DNA of 62,500 bases, taken from NCBI GenBank assembly GCA_905221605.1, contig CAJNDS010000283.1:1-62500 (forward strand), written 5' to 3'. The DNA comes from Symbiodinium natans. Its lineage: Eukaryota; Sar; Dinophyceae; Suessiales; Symbiodiniaceae. Positions 1 through 7,622 of the stretch are shown here, piece after piece (position 1 is the first letter of the stretch; each line of letters starts with the position of its first letter). The translations under genes were made by a program, and so were the position numbers. The notes under the pieces are model-generated. The model was given only the letters and a program-made list of their open reading frames with translations, did no database searches and had not been told where the DNA came from.

Positions 1-140
1 TAACCTAATATACCCTAATATACCCTAATATACCCTAACATACCCTGACATACCCTAATATACCCAAATTTACCCAAATATACCCTAATATACCCGAATA
101 TACCCTAATATACCCTGACATACCCTAATATACCCTAAAC
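1..140. repeat. Telomere-variant array (ATACCCTAAT type)
   Basis: Tandem units close to TACCCTAATA, a longer relative of the CCCTAAA heptamer, with scattered substitutions. It passes directly into ordinary CCCTAAA units at about 138. Because coding islands and more repeats follow, and repeat orientation flips many times downstream, I read this as interstitial repeat rather than a chromosome end. Confidence 0.85.
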
Positions 141-757
141 CCTAAACCCTAAACCCTAAGCCCTAAACCCTGAACCCTAAACCCTAAACCCTAAACCCTG
201 AACCCTGAACCCCAAGAACCCTGAACCCTGAACCCCAAGAACCCCAAGAACCCCAAGAACCCCAAGAACCCCAAGAACCCCAAGAACCCCAAGAACCCCA
301 AAGCCTAGGATCCTGCAACCTCTAGGCCCGTACCCCCAAGTCTCCCGCCGAACTCGGTTTAGTGTTGAAGGGTTCAAGGGTTTCAGGATTAGGTATTTAG
401 GGTTTAGGGTTGAGGCTTTAGGTTCAAGGGTTTGAGGGGATTAGGGTATTTAGGGTTCAAGGGTTTCGGGTTTTAGGATTTGGTTCGGGTTCAAGGGTTG
501 CAGGGTTTAGGGTTTGAGGGGTTTAGGGTTTCCGGGTTCAAGGATTTAGGGTTTAAGGTTTTAGGGTCTCAGGGTTTAAGGGCTAGGTGGCTTTCGGGGG
601 CTTTAGGGTTTTGGGGTGTTCTGCCTTAAGGGCTTTGAGGGGGCTTGGGGCTTCGGGTTTTCGAGTTCCGGTTTTTAGGGTTTAGGGTTTAAGGGTTAAG
701 GGTTTAGGGTTTAGGGTTTGGGTTTAGGGTTTAGGGTTTAGGGTTTGGGGTGGGCAG
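138..757. repeat. Mixed telomere-like arrays with a nonamer sub-array
   Basis: CCCTAAA units (138-225) give way to a clean nonamer tandem CCCCAAGAA (about 225-300). A short unique spacer (300-360) follows, then degenerate TTTAGGG units on the other strand (365-757). No coding frame other than low-complexity readings of the repeat. Probably intronic or intergenic sequence 5' of the phosphatase exon. Confidence 0.85.
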
Positions 758-882
758 AGGCTACTTGCTGCTGGGCTGCGACGGCGTTTGGGAGCGGTTT
801 ACGAACCAGCAGGTGGCGGACTTCCTGCTGAAAAGGCCCAGAGAGAGGGAGAGCCGGGCCACGTCTGTTGAGGAGTTTGGGT
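758..882 (+). CDS. Exon of a protein phosphatase 2C (PP2C)-like gene
   Basis: After a CAG acceptor-like site (755-757) the frame reads RGYLLLGCDGVWERF followed by TNQQVADFLL. This matches the PP2C signature in which the Asp of CDG(V/I)W binds the catalytic metal and is followed by S/TNQ-x-V-x-DF. PP2C enzymes are Mg/Mn-dependent Ser/Thr phosphatases. The 3' limit is uncertain. The next exon (1100-1180) fits the same family. GC content is much higher than in the surrounding repeats. Only two exons of the domain are visible, so the gene is partial or its remaining exons lie upstream of the window. Confidence 0.7.
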
Positions 883-1099
883 CGTTGGGGTTTAGGGTTT
901 CGGGTTTACGGTTTAGGGTTTAGGGTTTAGGGTTAAGGATTTAGGATTTAGCGTTTTAGAGTTTAGGGTTTAGGGCTTAGGGTTTGGGATCCCTGAACCC
1001 TCTTATTTGGTTAAGGGATCGAGGGTTTAGGGCCAGGGTTAGGGTTCAAGTCCGAAACCCAAAGCCCTAAGGCGTGTAGGCCTCATTGACATGATGCAG
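883..1099. repeat. Telomere-like intron between PP2C exons
   Basis: TTTAGGG units (895-985) plus about 100 bp of non-repetitive sequence that contains no convincing frame until the next exon. Its position between two PP2C-matching islands makes it an intron. Confidence 0.6.
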
Positions 1100-1180
1100 A
1101 GGCTCCCATCTTCGCGTTCCATCTCCCAGGCGTGCGCCGAGTTTCTTGACAGCTGCTTGGCAGCGAACAGTCAGAACGGA
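1100..1180 (+). CDS. Second exon of the PP2C-like gene
   Basis: After a CAG (1097-1099) the frame reads RLPSSRSISQACAEFLDSCL then AANSQNG. In PP2C proteins the corresponding helix, which ends with a residue set such as CLAxxSxxG, comes just before the metal-binding GCDNMT motif. That motif would be in the next exon, which I could not find in the window. Frame and order agree with the exon at 758-882. Confidence 0.6.
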
Positions 1181-1185
1181 GCGCA

Positions 1186-1960
1186 AGCCCTAAACCCTAA
1201 ACCCTAAACCCTAAACCCTAAACCCTAAACCCTAAACCCTAAACCCTAAACCCTAAACCCTAAACCCTAAACCCTAAACCCTAACTACCCTAAACCCCTA
1301 AACCCTTAACCCTAACCCTAAACACTAAACCCTTATTTTTTTGAAACCCTAAACCCTAACCCTAAACCTAAACCCTAAACCCTAAACCCTAAACAACTAA
1401 ACCCTAAACCCGTAAACCCTAAACCCATCCAGGAGCACAAAATGCAGGGCTGCGCTGTCTCGACAAACCCAAATCCACCACATTCCACCAATCCACTAAT
1501 CACTCCAGACGACGAATTGCCCTAAACCCTAAACCCTGAACCCTGAACCCCAAACCCGAAACCCTAAACCCTAAACCCTAAACCCTATACCCTAGACCCT
1601 AAACCCTAAACCCTAAACCCTAAACCCTAAACCCTAAACCCTAAACCCTAAACCCTAAACCCTAGACCCTAGACCCTAAACCCTAAACCCTAAACCCTAA
1701 ACCCTAAACCCTAAACCCTAAACCCTAAACCCTAAACCCTAAACCCTAAACCCATCCAGGAGCACAAAATGCAGGGCCGCGCTGTCTCGACAAACCCAAA
1801 TCCACCACATTCCACCAATCCACCAATCACTCCAGACGACGAATTGCCCTAAACCCTAAACCCTGAACCCTGAACCCCAAACCCGAAACCCTAAACCCGA
1901 AACCCTAATCCCCTAAACCCCTAAACCCTAAACCCTAAACCCTAAACCCTAAACTACAGC
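1186..1960. repeat. CCCTAAA arrays with a duplicated unique segment
   Basis: Long CCCTAAA runs (1186-1425, 1520-1750, 1846-1955) alternate with a unique block present twice (see the next entry). The region carries no gene. Substitution variants (CCCGAAA, CCCTAGA, CCCTGAA) are clustered, as expected if blocks of variants were copied together. Confidence 0.9.
1424..1901 (+). repeat. Direct duplication of a block of about 150 bp
   Basis: Positions 1424-1574 and 1751-1901 are near-identical copies. They start with CCCATCCAGGAGCACAAAAT, differ at about two substitutions in the unique part (GCTGCG/GCCGCG and CCACTAATC/CCACCAATC), and include the following variant repeats. The copies are separated by a CCCTAAA array, so this is a recent local duplication of a unit made of unique sequence plus repeats. 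Confidence 0.85.
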
Positions 1961-2023
1961 GATGGCAAGTCCTGATTTCCTGCTTCAGCACGCTTCGGTT
2001 GGCAAGCTTGCGCTTTTCATTTA

Positions 2024-2166
2024 CTTGGAGGTTCATGGGTAGTTATAACCACAAGGGTTTAGGGTTTAGGGTTTAGGGTTTAGGGATTATACATCTGCTT
2101 ATAAGCTACTTAGGGGACTTAGGGGGCTCATAAGTACAGTTCTGATTGGGGTTGTAAGTACTCTGA
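2024..2166 (+). mobile_element. M3 foldback element carrying a TTTAGGG array
   Basis: Begins CTTGGAGGTTCATGGGTAGT and ends near GGTTGTAAGTAC. The inner ends (about GTACTTATAACC and its complement) are inverted repeats. Five TTTAGGG units sit inside, directly after CCACAAGGG. Related copies occur at 5916-6068 (inverted), 34510-34672 and partially at 25038-25108. No coding capacity, so it would be a non-autonomous MITE-like unit. Confidence 0.6.
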
Positions 2167-2411
2167 AGCTCCAAGTAGTCAAAGAGTCTAGATGTTACAG
2201 ACGTCCGGCAGGAATACACGCAACCCCTCTTAAGCATCTAATGTGGTATGGGGGGCCCGAACCAACTACAGCTATTCAAGGGTTTAAGGTGTAGGGTTTT
2301 GGCTGTGGGGCCTTCGCCCGGCCATATTTTGGCGTTTTCGGGTCTCTGGGCTTCGGGGTTATGGGGTTTGGTCGCCCTGCCGCAATTAAACTTGGGGACG
2401 ACGTGTAGCAG

Positions 2412-2500
2412 CTTGACCGACCGCCGAGCTGGCTGAGGCAACTTGTCGAAAAATCCGATGAGGACGGCGCGTTCATCGAGCCCGACTTGAATGCTCAAGC
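2412..2500 (+). CDS. Possible exon, family not recognised
   Basis: After a GTAGCAG acceptor-like site one frame is open and protein-like: LDRPPSWLRQLVEKSDEDGA then FIEPDLNAQA. It has acidic and hydrophobic alternation and no repeat character. It lies on the same strand as the PP2C exons but I cannot tie it to them. Confidence 0.35.
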
Positions 2501-3037
2501 TTATAAGGCTCCAAACCTTTGTAGCCCAAGCCGACATCTTGAAACCCAAACCTTGTAGACCTTATAAACTTGCGCCTCCCACCCCGCAGAAGCCAAGGCC
2601 AATGGCACTGGGGTTGGGTGCTTTGGGCCTTAGGGCGTTTGGGCTGGTCGGGAGTTGTTAAGCGTTTAGGGCTTTAGGGCTCAGAAAGTTGAGTGTAGGA
2701 TTTTGAGGTCCAGTTCAGGCATTCCACAAGGTTCTAACACCGAGCCGATAAGATCTTGAGCATCCCACCACTCGCCAGCAACCGTTGAAGGTCCAGTCTT
2801 CTGGCTGGAGGCCTTGAGGGCGCAGTCTGAAATGTTGCCCCCCAAGAAAAACCCCAAAAAAGAAAGGAGCAAAAGCAACAACAGCAAACCGAAACCCACA
2901 AATCCCTAAGACCTTAGCCGTACAAGCACAGACCCTACCCCACGTGTCGGCCGGCAGGACGAATGGCCTCGGGTGTGACAACATGACGCTTCTTTGCAGG
3001 GGGCTTGGCATCCAGGTGTCAGAGTGCATGACTCTAC
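2501..3037. other. Non-coding spacer, no gene seen
   Basis: Mostly unique sequence with short stretches of degenerate TTTAGGG-like repeat (2640-2690). Open frames on the minus strand here are short, have no recognisable domain and run through repeat, so I do not call them genes. Confidence 0.5.
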
Positions 3038-3295
3038 ACCCCTAAACCCCTAAACCCCTAAACCCCTAAACCCCTAAACCCCTAAACCCCTAAACCCCTA
3101 AACCCCTAAACCCCTAAACCCCTAAACCCCTAAACACCTAAACCCCTAAACCCCTAAACCCCTAAACCCCTAAACCCCTAAACCCCTAAACCCCTAAACC
3201 CCTAAACCCCTAAACCCCTAAACCCCTAAACCCCTAAACCCCTAAACCCCTAAACCCCTAAACCCCTAAACCCCTAAACCCTAAACCCTACACCC
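3038..3295. repeat. Homogeneous octamer array (CCCCTAAA)n
   Basis: More than 30 nearly perfect copies of the octamer CCCCTAAA, one C longer than the telomere heptamer. One unit is changed (CACCTAAA near 3134). The homogeneity contrasts with the mutated heptamer arrays nearby and suggests recent expansion. Confidence 0.95.
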
Positions 3296-3806
3296 TGTTG
3301 AGGTAACCCAAATGAACCCCTCCGAAGTCAAAGAGAACTGCCGACCTGGAGGCTCAGAACTCACGTGGCTCCAGAGTTCCCATCGGGGGTCGCGGTAGTG
3401 CTTCGGGTTTAGGGTTTAGGGTTTAGGGTTTAGGGCTTAGGGTTTAAGGTGACATTGGAAACTCCCCCCGCATATTCTTTGGGGTTTAGGGTCTCAAGAA
3501 TTCTCCCTAAAACCACAAACAACTTCGAAGTGATCGCCTGGGTGCCCCAAACTGGGGGACCCAGAGCTACGTCCCTAAACCCCTAATCCCTCAGACCCCA
3601 AACCCAACACCCCAAACTCCTAAATCCTCAAACCTAAAAAACCTAAACCCTAAACTCCTGAAGCAATTTTAACTTATCAAGCCCCAAACCCTAAACTCCT
3701 GAAACCCTACTACAAAAACCTAAACCCTAAACTCCTGAAACCCTATAAGACCCTAAACCCTAAACTCCTGAAACCCTGAACCCCCCCTGAATTTTCTCCT
3801 CTGCAG
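3296..3806. other. Repeat-rich spacer, no gene seen
   Basis: Short TTTAGGG blocks (3408-3445), a unique part (3446-3590), then loose CCCTAAACTCCTGAAA units. No supportable frame. Confidence 0.5.
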
Positions 3807-3888
3807 CCAAAACCTTTCCAGCTCTCCAGGCGTGGACCTGAATTCCGCTGCAGCTCCTGCTCCCAGGCGTCCTGGGGCGTCACGAAAT
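3807..3888 (+). CDS. Possible exon with a Cys pair
   Basis: Follows a pyrimidine tract and CTCTGCAG acceptor. The frame reads PKPFQLSRRGPEFRC then SSCSQASWGVTKL, open to the following repeat. The C-x2-C pair suggests part of a small zinc-binding module, but no family is recognisable from one exon. Confidence 0.35.
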
Positions 3889-4331
3889 TGGGGTTTAGGA
3901 TTTAGGGTTTAGGATTTAGGGTTTAGGATTTGGGGTTTAGGGGTACCTAAGGGGTTTTAGGAGGTTTTAGGGGTTTAGGGGTTTCGGGGTTTTAGGGGTT
4001 TTTGGGGTTTTAGGGGTTTTGGGGGTTTTAGGGGTTTTCGGGGTTTTAGGGGTCTTGGGGTTTTAGGGGTTTAGGGGTTCACTGGTTTATGGTTTACTAC
4101 GAAGGAGCTTTCAGGAAGTTGCCTTGACGAGTTTAGGCGTTCGGGCTTAGGGTCTAGGGTTTAGGGTTAAGGGTTCTAGCTTAAGTAAAGCTACGCGGCC
4201 TCTAAACCCTAAGCACGAATGAGGAAGTGTCGAATTCGCAAACCCTAAAAGGCGTACCGGAATCTCTGACGAGGATGCAGACAGGTTTGAGGGTTTAGGT
4301 TTTAGGATTTAGGGTTTGCTCGTGAGATTTA
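3889..4331. repeat. TTTAGGG/TTTTAGGGG arrays
   Basis: Starts as alternating TTTAGGG and TTTAGGA units, then becomes a longer degenerate G-rich unit (TTTTGGGG/TTTTAGGGG, about 3945-4080), then mixed spacer. Probably an intron. Confidence 0.7.
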
Positions 4332-4468
4332 GCATGTGGGGGGCCATCGACTACGCTGCGCGCTATGATGCCCTGAACGTCGTCAACCTAGCGAGCTCTT
4401 GGTGCGGGAGGAAGCAGCTGTTGGCAGAGGCCCAAACCGTGGAGGTGCGCCTTTCGTATGAAGCGTCA
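4332..4468 (+). CDS. Exon, family not recognised
   Basis: The upstream sequence ends in a TTTAG that could itself serve as the splice acceptor. The frame then reads MWGAIDYAARYDALNVVNLA and continues with SSWCGRKQLLAEAQTVEVRL, a helical, clearly protein-like stretch. It is followed after about 40 bp of TTTAGGG repeat by the terminal exon at 4511, so the two are probably consecutive exons. Confidence 0.5.
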
Positions 4469-4510
4469 GATTTTAGGGGTTTAGGGTTTGGGGTTTAGGG
4501 TTTAGGGCAA

Positions 4511-4699
4511 GACGTATTGACCCAGAGGGGCGTGGTCCCGAGCCTCGCGGAGCATGTGGCACGACGCATGCGTGAAGAGAGTCAGGCGCAGAAGGAGAAG
4601 CGCAAGATGCTTGAGAACAAGGGCAAAGGGCGTGGAAAAACACCTTACTCGCCCCCTCCGGCTCCAATGGACGGCGGGGGGGCCCTCCCGAAGAAGTGA
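4511..4699 (+). CDS. C-terminal exon with stop codon
   Basis: A 62-codon open frame ending TGA at 4697-4699. It begins DVLTQRGVVPSLAEHVARRM, continues through a Lys/Glu-rich segment and ends with a Pro-rich tail (SPPPAPMDGGGALPKK). The composition is that of a disordered charged C terminus. It directly follows the exon at 4332-4468 on the same strand. Product unknown. Confidence 0.55.
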   Translation, partial: DVLTQRGVVPSLAEHVARRMREESQAQKEKRKMLENKGKGRGKTPYSPPPAPMDGGGALPKK

Positions 4700-5492
4700 G
4701 TGACCCATGATGTCCTGGGCAGGGAGGGCAGCTGGTAGTGTTGCTGGTTTCTATGGCGGACACTTCTAGTGTCACCAAACCCGAGTTATACCCCGAGCTC
4801 AAGCTTAAGCCCCAATTCGCGCCTGAGCCCGAAGCCCTACACTCCCAACAAAAGCCCTAAAGTCTATACCGTATACCCAGAAGCCTGCACCCTACTCTAA
4901 ACCCTAAACCCTAAACCCTAAACCCTGAACCCTAAACCCTAAACCCTACAAACCCCATCCCTTGAATCGTGGTGCCTTAGGTCAGAGCCTGCCCCGGAGC
5001 AACCCATGTCCAGGTGGAGAGGGTTTATGGGGTTTAGGGTTAGGGTTTAGGGTTTAGGGTTTGGGGTTTAGGGTTTAGGGTTTAGGGTCTAGGGTTTGGG
5101 GTTTGGGGTTTAGGGTTCACGGTTTAGGGCTTATAGGGTGTAGGGTTTAGGGTTTATAGGGTGTAGGGTTTAGGGTTTATTATGTGTAGGGTTTAGGGTT
5201 TATAGGGTCCCCACCGAGTGCTGGGTTTCGGGTTCAGGATTTAGGGTGTATTTTTGGTTCAGAGGGTCTAGAGGTTTAGGGTTTAGAGTTCAGGGTTCGG
5301 GTTCAGGGTTTGTGGTTTGGAGTGTAGGTTTCAGTTCCTTATACTGGATTTGAGAGTATAGATTTCAACGTTTGGGGGTGGTTTTGGGGTGCTGCTGCAT
5401 GGGGTCTCCGCTTCAATGAGGGACAAATCCCCCAAAACCTCCACAACCCTGAGCCCTAAACCCTAGGCCCTAAACCCCAAACCCAAAGCCCT
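4700..5492. other. Downstream spacer with telomere-like repeats
   Basis: Unique sequence to about 4890, CCCTAAA units (4895-4950), then a long TTTAGGG block with GTGTAGGG variants (5020-5330). No coding frame. It probably includes the 3' flank of the gene ending at 4699. Confidence 0.5.
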
Positions 5493-5690
5493 AAAGCCCA
5501 AAGCCTAAAGCCTAAAGCCTAAAGCCTAAAGCCTAAGCCTAAAGCCTAAAGCCTAAAGCCTAAAGCCTAAAGCCTAAAGCCTAAAGCCTAAAGCCTAAAG
5601 CCTAAAGCCTAAAGCCTAAAGCCTTAAGCCTTAAGCCTTAAGCCTTAACGCCTAAAGCCTAAAGCCTAAAGCCTAAACCCTAGACCCTAA
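5493..5690. repeat. Heptamer variant array (AAGCCTA)n
   Basis: About 25 units of AAGCCTA, a homogenised variant of the AACCCTA telomere heptamer, with a short patch of CCTTAAG units (5622-5650). Smaller patches of the same variant occur near 20040-20105 and 21578-21600. Confidence 0.95.
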
Positions 5691-5703
5691 ACCCTTCATT
5701 GCG

Positions 5704-5793
5704 AGGCCTCTCCGGGCAAAGAAGCCGCCGCGGCGAGTGGCGGCAGCCCGCATCCTGCTGTGCCTTGGCTGCTGGAGCCTGGTGTGGTTTTGG
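5704..5793 (+). CDS. Possible exon with basic-hydrophobic leader
   Basis: The frame reads RPLRAKKPPRRVAAARILLC then LGCWSLVWFW: a basic stretch followed by a hydrophobic core, like a signal anchor or targeting peptide. It is flanked by repeats on both sides. No start codon is visible in the island itself. Confidence 0.4.
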
Positions 5794-5915
5794 TGGTTTA
5801 GGGTTTAGGGTTTAGGGTTTAGGGTTTAGTAAACCCTAAACCCCCAACCCTAAATCCCTAAACCCTTGGCCCCAAGGCGCTAAACCCTTAAACCCCGGGC
5901 CCCAAGACGATCCAA

Positions 5916-6068
5916 TTCTAACTGTACTTATGAGCACCCTAAGTAGGTTATAAGCAGATTTATCATCCCTAAACCCTAAACCCTAAACCCTAAACCCCAA
6001 ACCCGAAACCCTAAACCCTAAACCCTAAACCCTAAACCCTTGTGGTTATACGTACCCATGAACCTCCG
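5916..6068 (-). mobile_element. M3 foldback element, inverted copy with CCCTAAA cargo
   Basis: On the minus strand this copy reads CGGAGGTTCATGGGTACGTA, then ATAACCACAAGGG, then about 11 telomere-like units, then CTGCTTATAACCTACTTAGG and a CATAAGTACAG end. The junction between element and telomere array is the same as in the copy at 2024-2166, although the array length differs. Confidence 0.6.
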
Positions 6069-6074
6069 AGTAGG

Positions 6075-6165
6075 ATGGCTGCAAGCACGTCTCAGGTTCT
6101 GCCGGAGCGCAGCCGGCCGCAAGCGGTCGATTCTTTTCGCGATGAGCAGGACGTCATGTCGTTTG
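6075..6165 (+). CDS. Possible first exon with ATG
   Basis: ATG at 6075 opens MAASTSQVLPERSRPQAVDS then FRDEQDVMSF, after which the TTTAGGG repeat begins. Preceding context is GTAGG-ATG-G. The GC-rich codons match other exon islands. No domain recognised. It abuts the M3 copy on its 5' side. Confidence 0.4.
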
Positions 6166-6240
6166 TTTAGGGTTTCGGGTTTCGGGTTTAGGGTTTAGGG
6201 TTTAGGGTTTAGGGGTTAGGGGTTAGGGGTTTAGGGTTGT

Positions 6241-6405
6241 GTGATCCTCTACTCATGGCACCCCCCTGCAACTTTGAAGAAGCATCGGTCTTTGGATTGC
6301 TTCAACTTCAGCCTGACGCACTGTACCTGTGAGGACCCGTGCAATGAATGCCCGGCAGAAGGAAAAGAAAATGAGCTGCTCTTGCTTGACCAAGCATGTG
6401 CACGC
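6241..6405 (+). CDS. Possible Cys-rich exon
   Basis: An open frame with THCTCEDPCNECPAEG, a cluster of four cysteines (C-x-C-x3-C-x2-C) after a basic stretch. It ends where an M2 element begins (6411). Splice sites are unclear and the family is not recognised. Confidence 0.35.
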
Positions 6406-6410
6406 AATAT

Positions 6411-6499
6411 AGGGGCCCGAACAGTTGCTATCAGTATTCCCTTGCGGTCCTACTAACTATCCCTCCCCCCCCCAACACCTATTCTAATCATTCAGGCCA
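6411..6499 (+). mobile_element. M2 MITE copy
   Basis: Starts AGGGGCCCGAACAGTTGCTA, has the family core (AGTATTCCCTTGCGGTCC) and ends ATTCTAATCATTCAGGCC. The two ends form imperfect inverted repeats. The same core recurs at 16683, 22341, 31299, 32451, 42591, 44901 and, inverted, 45273. Confidence 0.7.
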
Positions 6500-6771
6500 G
6501 GTGCTTCGGGCTTTTCTGCATGCACTGCCAGAGTGGCTATGTTGCGCCGCCGCCGCTGCCTGCCATTTGGCCCGAAAGAACTCCAAATCAAGCTCGCCTC
6601 AGGATCCGTCCTCCCTCGCCCTGTGGTGGCGATTTCAACGTTCTACGTTACGCCCCTCGGCCTCAAGAGAAAGGGGTTTCATGCTGCTTCTCTCCCCTCT
6701 GCTCCGAGGTTCTCTTGTGCACCTTGCTCTACTAAGGTCCGTCTCTGATCTGGACAAACCCTAAAGTCCAG
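6500..6771. other. GC-rich island of unclear coding status
   Basis: Three + strand frames are open at the same time across 6520-6740, which is expected for GC-rich sequence and prevents choosing one. One frame has C-x2-C near its start. I see no family match. Confidence 0.3.
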
Positions 6772-6822
6772 CGATTCCATGGAGTCTGTCATCGAACTCG
6801 CCTATGAAGGCCAGGTGGGGCT
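6772..6822 (+). CDS. Possible short exon
   Basis: The frame SSDSMESVIELAYEGQ ends CAG just before GTGGGG, which resembles a donor. Codon use resembles the other exon islands. Too short to assign. Confidence 0.35.
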
Positions 6823-6837
6823 GTACCTACAACTCTA

Positions 6838-7085
6838 TCACCTTATCAGTATTGGGGTTCCTCTCATTTCATATCAAGGGACCTAAAAGCACTTCATAAT
6901 TGTTGGGGTTCCTCTAATTTCATAATAAGGGAGCTCAAAGTCAAACTTTTATTGGGGGGCTAAAGAGCCACCAAGAAGGTCTCTACATGCTGCGCATTGA
7001 GCGGGTTTAGGGTTTAGGGTTTAGGGTTTAGGGTTTAGGGTTTAGGGTTTAGGGTTTAGGGTTCCTCTAATTTCACATCAAGAGA
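6838..7085. repeat. Small tandem repeats and a TTTAGGG array
   Basis: Three loose copies of a unit containing TTGGGGTTCCTCTAATTTCA and a following AAGGGA (6850, 6902, 7070). Next comes a partial copy (6976-7003) of the start of the downstream exon, then a clean TTTAGGG array (7003-7062). Confidence 0.7.
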
Positions 7086-7093
7086 GCCACCCA

Positions 7094-7223
7094 AGAAGGT
7101 CTCTACATGCTGCGCATCGAGCTTGCCTTCCTTGTGGTCTTCGGCTTCCTTTGGGTTGCCGGCCGCGTGGTGGGCACCTCCAAGCGGGCCCAGCCCGGAA
7201 ACCCTAAGGGCAGTGGCCGCAAC
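7094..7223 (+). CDS. Exon encoding a transmembrane or signal-anchor segment
   Basis: The frame reads EGLYMLRIELAFLVVFGFLW then VAGRVVGTSKRAQPGNPKGS. The hydrophobic stretch of about 15 residues flanked by Arg/Lys is a membrane anchor or the core of a bipartite targeting signal. The exon ends exactly where the introner-like element at 7224 starts. Its first bases are duplicated at 6976-7003. Confidence 0.55.
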
Positions 7224-7345
7224 TTAGGAGCTGAGTGAGTACACTTTGCACTTTTTGGGATACTTTAATCCCCAACAGAACTTGTTTAGGGTTTAGGGTT
7301 TAGGGTTTAGGGTTTAGGGTTTAGGGCTTCTGAACTCAGCAACTA
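7224..7345 (+). mobile_element. Introner-like element, copy 1
   Basis: Starts TTAGGAGCTGAGTGAGTACA and ends CTGAACTCAGCAACTAA, so the ends are imperfect inverted repeats (TTAG..GCTGAGT against ACTCAG..CTAA). It fills exactly the gap between two exon-like islands. Its interior holds a TTTAGGG array. A second copy fills the following gap (7462-7602). Spliceosomal introns made of a repeated element (introners) are known in dinoflagellates. Confidence 0.6.
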
Positions 7346-7349
7346 AGGC

Positions 7350-7461
7350 AAAGCTGCGCCCCCATCGCGCCGGCCTGGGCTCACCCAACGCCGGCCGGCC
7401 TCCGGGGACGAGGTCCAGAACCTCTCCGTCTCCACCGTGGACCCCAAGAAGTTGCAGACTC
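7350..7461 (+). CDS. Exon between two introner-like elements
   Basis: The most protein-like frame reads KAAPPSRRPGLTQRRPASGD then EVQNLSVSTVDPKKLQT. Another frame is also open, so the frame is not certain. Both edges coincide with ends of the repeated introner-like element. Together with 7094-7223 it may be the N-terminal part of the gene whose next exon is at 16490, beyond E1. Confidence 0.5.
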
Positions 7462-7602
7462 TTAGGAGCTGAATGAGTGCACTCTACACTTTTTGGGATA
7501 CTCTACTCCCTATTTGGGGTACTATACTCCCTATTTGGGATCCTGTATTCCCTATTTGGGATACTCTACTCCCTATTTGGGGCTTATGAGCTCAGCAACT
7601 AA
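7462..7602 (+). mobile_element. Introner-like element, copy 2
   Basis: Starts TTAGGAGCTGAATGAGTGCA and ends ATGAGCTCAGCAACTAAA. Inside are four tandem copies of a unit near GGGATACTCTACTCCCTATT instead of the TTTAGGG array found in copy 1. A short CCCTAAA run follows, into which E1 is inserted. Confidence 0.6.
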
Positions 7603-7622
7603 ACCCTAAACCCTAAACCCTA

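Noticed and set aside
1-140. A chromosome end (true telomere) at the start of the window
   Set aside because: The units are diverged from the heptamer and coding islands and flipped arrays follow at once. Identical repeats occur throughout the window, so nothing marks this side as terminal.
5493-5690. A CRISPR array
   Set aside because: The repeats are contiguous 7-bp units without unique spacers. This applies to all tandem arrays here.
6520-6764. A small GC-rich protein gene
   Set aside because: Three frames of the same strand are open together, so openness gives no support to any one of them.
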